In this document: in pieces, positions 58,605-64,000 of the stretch
Position numbering within the stretch: the first letter of the stretch is position 1
How the letters are laid out: each line of letters opens with the position of its first letter
NCBI RefSeq assembly: GCF_022539505.1
Contig: NC_061510.1
Coordinates: 40,015,047-40,079,046 of the forward strand
Source: Lolium rigidum
Lineage: Eukaryota; Streptophyta; Magnoliopsida; Poales; Poaceae
DNA: 64,000 nucleotides
Direction of reading: 5' to 3'
Program-made: the position numbers and the translations under genes
The notes under the pieces: generated by a model
The model's database searches: none
Seen by the model: only the letters and a program-made list of their open reading frames with translations
What the model was told of the DNA's origin: nothing

Positions 58605-59214
58605 ATATGAGGGCAGTGAACTAATTGACCATGCGGCGCTACCTTCGTGGGTTCAAAGTAGATACAAAATTAAGGTTAGTCTATGGTCTATATCAGCCTA
58701 TCCACATTTTGCAAGTTTTGCGTGATTCTGATTTCCTTGTTGGCCGCTTGTGGTTTATCTTGGTTCTAGACATTCATGTCTAATAGGCTTTGTGTTTCGT
58801 GCTCTGGTCAATGAGCGGAAATGTTTATTGCGCATTATATTTCTATGTGTGCGACAAATCGTTGTTGAGATTGGTTAGCTATGGAAGTCTCCGTGCTCAT
58901 TGACCATTTAGGCAGTCTTGAAATTTGTTGGTAAATTGATGTTGCAACTACAATGCTTAGCTGGTATTTTTTTTGTTACTCGACGACATTTTACTTACTG
59001 CATTGTTTCTTTGGGTTTTGAATTTAGGGGGAAATCATAACAAAGAGTGAATTCGGAAACCATGGGTGTGGTCTCGAGCTGTCGAGAGCATGTTTGGCGC
59101 ATATGTACACACCAGGTGGCATGTGTTTTGCATATCCTACCTCTCGCTCCTTGGTGCTTGCTTCTGACGGATATGGAAGACAACGAGGGACTAGACAGGC
59201 AAATATGAAGTAAA
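58605..59214 (+). pseudogene. Unrecognised two-exon gene fragment
   Basis: An exon-like block 58605-58674 (acceptor TTGCAG, donor GTTAGT) reads YEGSELIDHAALPSWVQSR and onward. A second, 59028-59214 (acceptor AATTTAG), reads GEIITKSEFGNHGCG through HMYTPGGMCFAYPTSRSL to a TAA. The two join in phase and are open throughout, which suggests real coding ancestry. I do not recognise the family. A further possible exon precedes it (58409-58502, VSEAAIIHKLQHFETVPIP), but its phase does not fit. The order and lack of a start suggest a captured piece. Confidence 0.35.
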
Positions 59215-59786
59215 TCATGCTACAATAAGAACAAAACCAAAGTGATTCAATTATTTTTTCTACAGCTCAAAACATGCTTTTCAGGTTTGTCTGCACTATT
59301 GCCTGTTATTTAACTTCTCTGTCCACCTTTATGCAAAAAAAAAGATGCATTGTATTACTGTATGGTGTTGCCTCTGAACACAATTTATCTCAGATGTCAC
59401 TTGGAGAGACCACCAAAATTTCTTGTTTCATGGGTAGAGTTCTTATTATGATGAGAGTAGCAATAGGTTGCAATATAGGTTCAGCGACTTCCTTTGCCGC
59501 TTTTCCCATTGATGCATACACGTGTACCTGATCTGGTAATGAGATTCTCTGTTGGGTTTAAAAATTCATGTGAGCTATGGGTATCCCAAAATGATCCTAG
59601 GAATCCTCAAAAGAAGGTGAGTTCATAAGATAAAAATACATAAATAAATGTGATTTTTGGGGTGCTTACACATGTGATTTACTCCTAATTATAGTTAAGA
59701 AAGGCAATGACGTAAGTCATACTGTAACACCATTACATCTTAGTAGGGATGCTTCCGTTCATCTTTGGTGAGTGTGCCAACCTGCA

Positions 59787-60370
59787 GCATCCTCCAAGTG
59801 TATGAAGCATGCAAAGAGGACAGTTCTGAACGCAGATGATGTTGACAGTGCTCTCAGCCTCAGGAATGTTAAGGTGCCTTTCCTTCCAACAACTAAAAAT
59901 AGGTTGATAAAAATGCAGAGTAGATAACTAGACATAGTATGCCTTGTATATATGTGACTTTGGTAGTTAAATTATCTTGGTACATTTTCCTTGATTTTTT
60001 TTTGGGATCAAGTTCAAAAGTTTTCAAGCAGTCTAGCTGATGCCATGTGCTTTATTGCTTTGCATTTTCACTCATCATGTATACGGATTTGCTTCTGGTG
60101 ACCCCTTGCGGTTTAAAAGAGCCGTGGGCCATAAGGATCTCTTCTATATCGATGACAGGGAGGTCGATTTCAAAGAGACAAGGATATTATTGATAAATGA
60201 ATCAGATAAAATTATTACTGAATCAAAGAGGCAAGGATTTCAAAGAGGTCTGCCGCATATATATTACTGAAGCTACTCTACCCAAACTCTCGACACAGCA
60301 GTTGTAGCTCACTGGCTAACTATTGAGGGCTTCCTCCAGCCTACAATTCCAGATAATCCTCCTATCGATG
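59787..60370 (+). pseudogene. Fragment of TAF6 (TFIID subunit) gene
   Basis: Three exon-like blocks match TAF6 in order. Block one, 59787-59873, reads KCMKHAKRTVLNADDVDSAL, the end of the TAF6 histone fold, with donor GTGCCT. Block two, 60079-60177, reads YGFASGDPLRFKRAVGHKD and then FYIDDREVDFKE. Block three, about 60266-60370, reads DTAVVAHWLTIEGFLQPTI with donor GTTAGC. TAF6 is a histone-fold TFIID/SAGA subunit that pairs with TAF9. Here the start of the histone fold and the whole C-terminal HEAT-repeat region are missing. Block two lacks an AG acceptor. A 70-bp insertion bounded by a duplicated GATTTCAAAGAG (60166-60177 and 60236-60247) and a frame change precede block three. Retained introns mean DNA-level duplication, not retroposition. 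Confidence 0.85.
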
Positions 60371-63300
60371 GTTAGCTCCTATATTAATCACAATGTCTTG
60401 TTCTCACTTCTAACATCTCCACAAGTTATGCATATATTTTTATCTGCTATAAGGAATATATTCGTTCTTTTCAACTTTTTTGCGAGAGGATGAGAGACAA
60501 TCAGCTATGAAGTGGAAAAGTCCATTTTACACACCTATCTATTACCACCCTCCTATGCACAAAGAACTCTGGTCCACTTTATACTTGACATGACATCAAA
60601 TTGATCCTAGCCGCAGTCAAAGCTCCATCAAATCAACAAATAATAATCTACCCAGAATCATAAAAATGCAGGGGCATGGATGCCAGCCTGTATCTCTCTT
60701 CGTCCAACTCCACTTCTCTACATCTCTATTCCTCCTCCACTCATGCACATCCTTCTAGAGATTGGAGCGGTACAAGAGCTTGACATCTAGAAGTGGCACC
60801 AAAGTTCGGCACCTGGAAGCGGCACTAGCGAGGATGATGAGTGGCTGGTGTTGCGGTGTCGAGATTCCTGCTGAGTAGGTTAAATAGCACTTTTATGCTT
60901 TTGGCATCAGGTGCACAGGAGGGTGGTATAGTGATCTTGGAGGAAAATGGGGATCCATCATCCATGGGCTTCGGATCATTTAGCTTCCCTTGGTGATATT
61001 AATTTTCTGTCGGCTTGCTCACATATCTGTACTCGGTGGAATTTACTATATTATATGAACTATCTTTTTTGTTCAATTTTTAAATTTGTTACCACTCCTA
61101 TGATCTTTCTGCAAGCAGCTATTTGATGTTGAAATACCACATAGTTTGGTAAAATACTGGGATGACTGGTTTCTGTATGACCTTTGATTGAATATTATCT
61201 TGTCCCACTTAAAGGTTTCTTAGCTACTGGGGTCCTTTGTTGGTTCACTGTGAAAAGAAACAATGTATGATTTATGACATATCCAAAATAACGAGCTTAG
61301 TGAAGCATAATGAAGATCCTGATGGAAGGAAGGAAACTATGCACAAAGAAATTTTACCAAAACAAGTGTGTGAAATAAAATTTACTGATAGGGTAGGTTA
61401 TGTATCACCGTTTTTTTGGAACATAGCAATTTTAGAAATTGACCCAAGTGCTATAGGTTTGTGAATTAGTAGTAGCTTATGCGGGGGTGGCTGCAGTTTC
61501 TTGATTGGGAACCAGAGCCTCAGTGTTAGTAATGTTGTTACTTAAGATAGGAAATAATAGCTTTGAAATTATCTCAAGAAACATGCGTTTGTAAAGTAAT
61601 AGCAGCTTACACAGATAGCTGCAATGTGACAAGCTTGCAGATTATTGATGTATTTTCGAATCTTCAGCTAACAATTACAAGCTAAATGTACAACAGAATG
61701 CATACTTGGCTAAGAGGCCTACCAAAAGGTACAACCTATATCCTTAATGCTAGAGATATCCTACATAACACATCGATATTGTTTGCCCTGATTGTTCATG
61801 TCTTCATTTTGTAGTTGAAGCACATTCGGCTGCATATATTGTGAATCCAATCATTTAGAAAGAGCAGCTGGTCTTCTTAGTCCCGTTGGCTCTGATTTTA
61901 AGCTCTCCAAAGGTATGGCTCCTACTCAGGTTCTCTATTGTTGCTTATGATGCCACTCTACTGTCCAATAATTAACTAAAATGTTCTAATACACCAAGTT
62001 CTTCCTGTATCCAGGTGGCTTTGAGAGTGTATAGAATCTATGTTGATTGTATTAAGCCTTCCATCTCCACTGAGGGAAGCAATGGCTCTATGGGATAAAA
62101 CGAAGGAGTTATTGAGGACATGGATCATCTCCATTTTTATTTTAACCCTCTTTGTAACTTTAACAATTTCCTTATTTTGTTTGATCTATATGTATGTAAA
62201 GAATTTTGATTAAGATCCCTGTATTTGATCAATTTATGGAGTTATTGAGCTATATATTAATTTATGTTTTTTCTCATGAAGTTCTTGATGAATTTCTTAC
62301 AGGAGGTGTATTGGATTTATAGATAGAAACACAATCTGAAGCAGGAGGCAGCAATGGAACTTTTTATCATGGTGAGAGCTTGCTGCAATCAACCAAGAGT
62401 ATTCCCAAATTTTAGTCGTATTTATTGGTTTAACCTATACCAAAATCTCAACAAACGTTTGAGAAAGTAGTGGTTACTCTGTATAGGCCTATATGTGATA
62501 GTTGAGCACGTCGTTGTGTTTAAAGCAGTTAAGAGGGGTTTCATATTTCTTCAAGTGAAGTAGTCGGTTCATGGGTTGGCGTGAAAGTCATAGTTTGTAA
62601 TTTTTAGAATTTTGTACGATAAACATCTGGAATAGGATGTTTTTTTTGAAGAAAGAAGGCATACACCCTTGTTAAATGTGGTGGTTAAATGTGGTGCTTC
62701 AGATGTATATTATGAAGTTTCTTGTTGACATGTTATCAAAGAAAAAGTTGCTATGCTTGAAAGGACTCCAAGTAAATTAGCTTATCTTCCAGCTGATATC
62801 TTAAAGATTTCCTACTATTTCTGTAAATGTATAGTGTTAGGATTCTGAAATGACAACATATTGTCTTAGGTTTCTGAAATGTTTAATTGGCTTTGTCCTC
62901 TATCAAATATTAGGTAAATCTTAGGGCGAGCAGAGGGTGGCTGATGGTGTGGATGGCTGCAACGGAGTACTTGGTCAGTGGATTACATGGAGTGGAGTCA
63001 ATGAAGAGAGGTGTAGATCAAGGCCGAGGGTTAGAGAGATAGGTTAAGAGGAAGAAATTAGACTGTCAACGCAAATCGATGTGGATAGACGGTATCAGCC
63101 AATAAATTGTTTGATTCGAGATTCTGAATTAGTAATTATCCTTCTATGCTTCTTTAATGATGCTATCTCTTTCGGTATAATAATCATAATTTGCCAGTGG
63201 AGCTTATACATAAGCATGATAACTAAAACAATAGTATGAAATCATACTAAACTATCATATCTTACTACAGCACCCTCGATGGAATGATGTGTCTGCAAGA

Positions 63301-63385
63301 TATTAAAGTAGTTAAATTTTGAGGTAATTCTTAATACTAGAATAAGCTAAAACTTATGGTTCAAATTCTAATTTGATTATGTTAT
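60371..63385. other. Interior of the Helitron-like region; no confident gene
   Basis: The only notable frame is 61237-61464 (+): 75 codons, hydrophilic and AT-rich, ending CEIKFTDRVGYVSPFFW and a short tail. It has no domain I recognise and could be another captured exon. The rest is AT-rich without clear repeats or coding sequence. Confidence 0.3.
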
Positions 63386-63413
63386 TTGCGCGATAGCGCA
63401 ACCGGTCATCTAG
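63386..63413 (+). other. Helitron-type 3' terminus (hairpin plus CTAG)
   Basis: Stem TTGCGC/GCGCAA with loop GATA, spacer CCGGTCAT, then CTAG before a T. Confidence 0.65.
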
Positions 63414-64000
63414 TCAGAGAAAAATGGAAGAAAAAAGTACGGGCATCAAGCATATCAGAGAGACCACAGTACATGGTGTTGCACCCGGTCGATACGCATG
63501 CATGCGCGGCTTATCATGGTTCACATGATCCATCATGCAACCCAGATGCAGCAACACACAATAAAGATCTAAAGTACAAGATAATGCATTTCATTGCAAG
63601 TGGCATACATAAATGTCAACTAAAATGTGTCCCACAGCATAATTATACGTTTGGCAGTGTATTTCGTGTAGACACAGTGTCCCGATTATTTCCTAGTCAC
63701 CCTGGGAAACTTCTATCTGAAAATCGATGATCTTCACCATCGGTTCCTGATCGAACGACAACTGAATACGTGGGTGCACGCGCATTCTAAAGTCATGTGC
63801 AGCTTTGGACACTTGTGTACATACAAACTTATTTTTCCTGCCAGCGTGTACGATAAATTACATTGTCGACCGAAGACTACAAAACAGGTAGAAACATACA
63901 TAACTATATACACACCCACATTATACACTATATCGTCGAGCTCCTCAAGAAACAAAGTTTCTCGCCCAAGTTCCGTGACTGGATTACCGCTTTTCTTTGT
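63414..64000. other. Right edge of the window; no gene seen
   Basis: The frame that starts at 63386 runs through the Helitron terminus, and its content is not recognisable. The - strand frame 63734-63955 is likewise uncharacterised. Confidence 0.35.

Larger units (their letters stand above)
55616..63413 (+). mobile_element. Putative Helitron carrying gene fragments
   Basis: The 3' end is the better evidence. A perfect 6-bp stem TTGCGC-GATA-GCGCAA (63386-63401) is followed eight bases later by CTAG (63410-63413), with T next to it in the flank. This is the Helitron 3' rule of a hairpin, then CTRR, then host T. The interior contains unrelated, intron-bearing gene pieces all readable on the + strand, including part of TAF6, as captured DNA would. 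No Rep/helicase is present, so it would be non-autonomous. The 5' end is a guess: TCTATAAATG at 55616 starts with TC but is preceded by T rather than A. There are no target duplications, as expected for the class. Confidence 0.5.

Noticed and set aside
59787..60370. Functional TAF6 gene
   Set aside because: The N-terminal half of the histone fold and the whole C-terminal region are missing, one acceptor is lost and the frame is broken.
1..64000. CRISPR arrays, operons, bacterial-type promoters
   Set aside because: The window is plant nuclear DNA with introns and transposons; no evenly spaced short repeats with unique spacers were seen.
1..64000. tRNA genes
   Set aside because: The only tRNA-like phrases are TGGTATCA primer-binding sites of retroelements; no cloverleaf was recognised by eye, though a scan could not be run.

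Overview
The window looks like nuclear DNA from a cool-season (pooid) grass. The reasons are an intact GH32 gene that closely resembles grass fructan 1-exohydrolases, genes with GT-AG introns, and a dense nested load of Stowaway, Tourist, hAT, CACTA, LINE, Copia, Gypsy, Cassandra and Helitron-like DNA. I do not commit to a genus. All calls come from reading the sequence by eye; no database search was run.

Only three host genes are convincing. (1) At the left edge on the + strand are the last two exons (773-1080 and 2900-3249) of an SGS3-related XS-domain protein, with a Tourist MITE in its intron. (2) Convergent to it, on the - strand at 6085-9248, is a complete seven-exon GH32 enzyme of 580 codons, including the 9-nt mini-exon typical of plant invertase-family genes. 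(3) At 23875-24492 (+) is a single-exon OVATE family protein. No gene-to-gene operation is implied; these are independent plant transcription units separated by transposon-rich DNA.

Layout. 9.8-11.2 kb: a TIR element with a Stowaway MITE nested in it. 11.3-14.1 kb: a decayed Copia remnant split by a 5'-truncated LINE that has a 17-bp target duplication. 14.3-20.8 kb: a second LINE split by a 4,264-bp non-autonomous CACTA element, which carries subterminal repeats, internal repeat families and a 600-bp foldback. 23.1-24.5 kb: small MITEs and the OVATE gene. 26.4-30 kb: retroposon and LINE debris. 31.6-35.5 kb: gypsy-type antisense-ORF material arranged around two 558-559 bp LTRs. 36.0-39.7 kb: a second copy of the 26-kb retroposon, in reverse orientation, holding a 2.5-kb solo-LTR-like insertion. 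That insertion contains the 100-N assembly gap, flanked by a duplicated 225-bp segment. 41.0-42.7 kb: a third LINE. 43-48 kb: a decayed Gypsy element interrupted by a complete Cassandra TRIM whose LTRs carry 5S rRNA sequence. 49.6 kb: a hAT MITE with a perfect 8-bp target duplication. 50.2-55.1 kb: a young Copia element with 156-bp LTRs, a perfect 5-bp target duplication and three coding lesions. 55.6-63.4 kb: a Helitron-like 3' end downstream of intron-containing gene fragments, including a broken piece of TAF6.

The strongest candidates for follow-up are the putative gene-capturing Helitron, the foldback inside the CACTA element, the short retroposon family that shares its 3' tail with a LINE, and the substitutions in the GH32 active-site surroundings.
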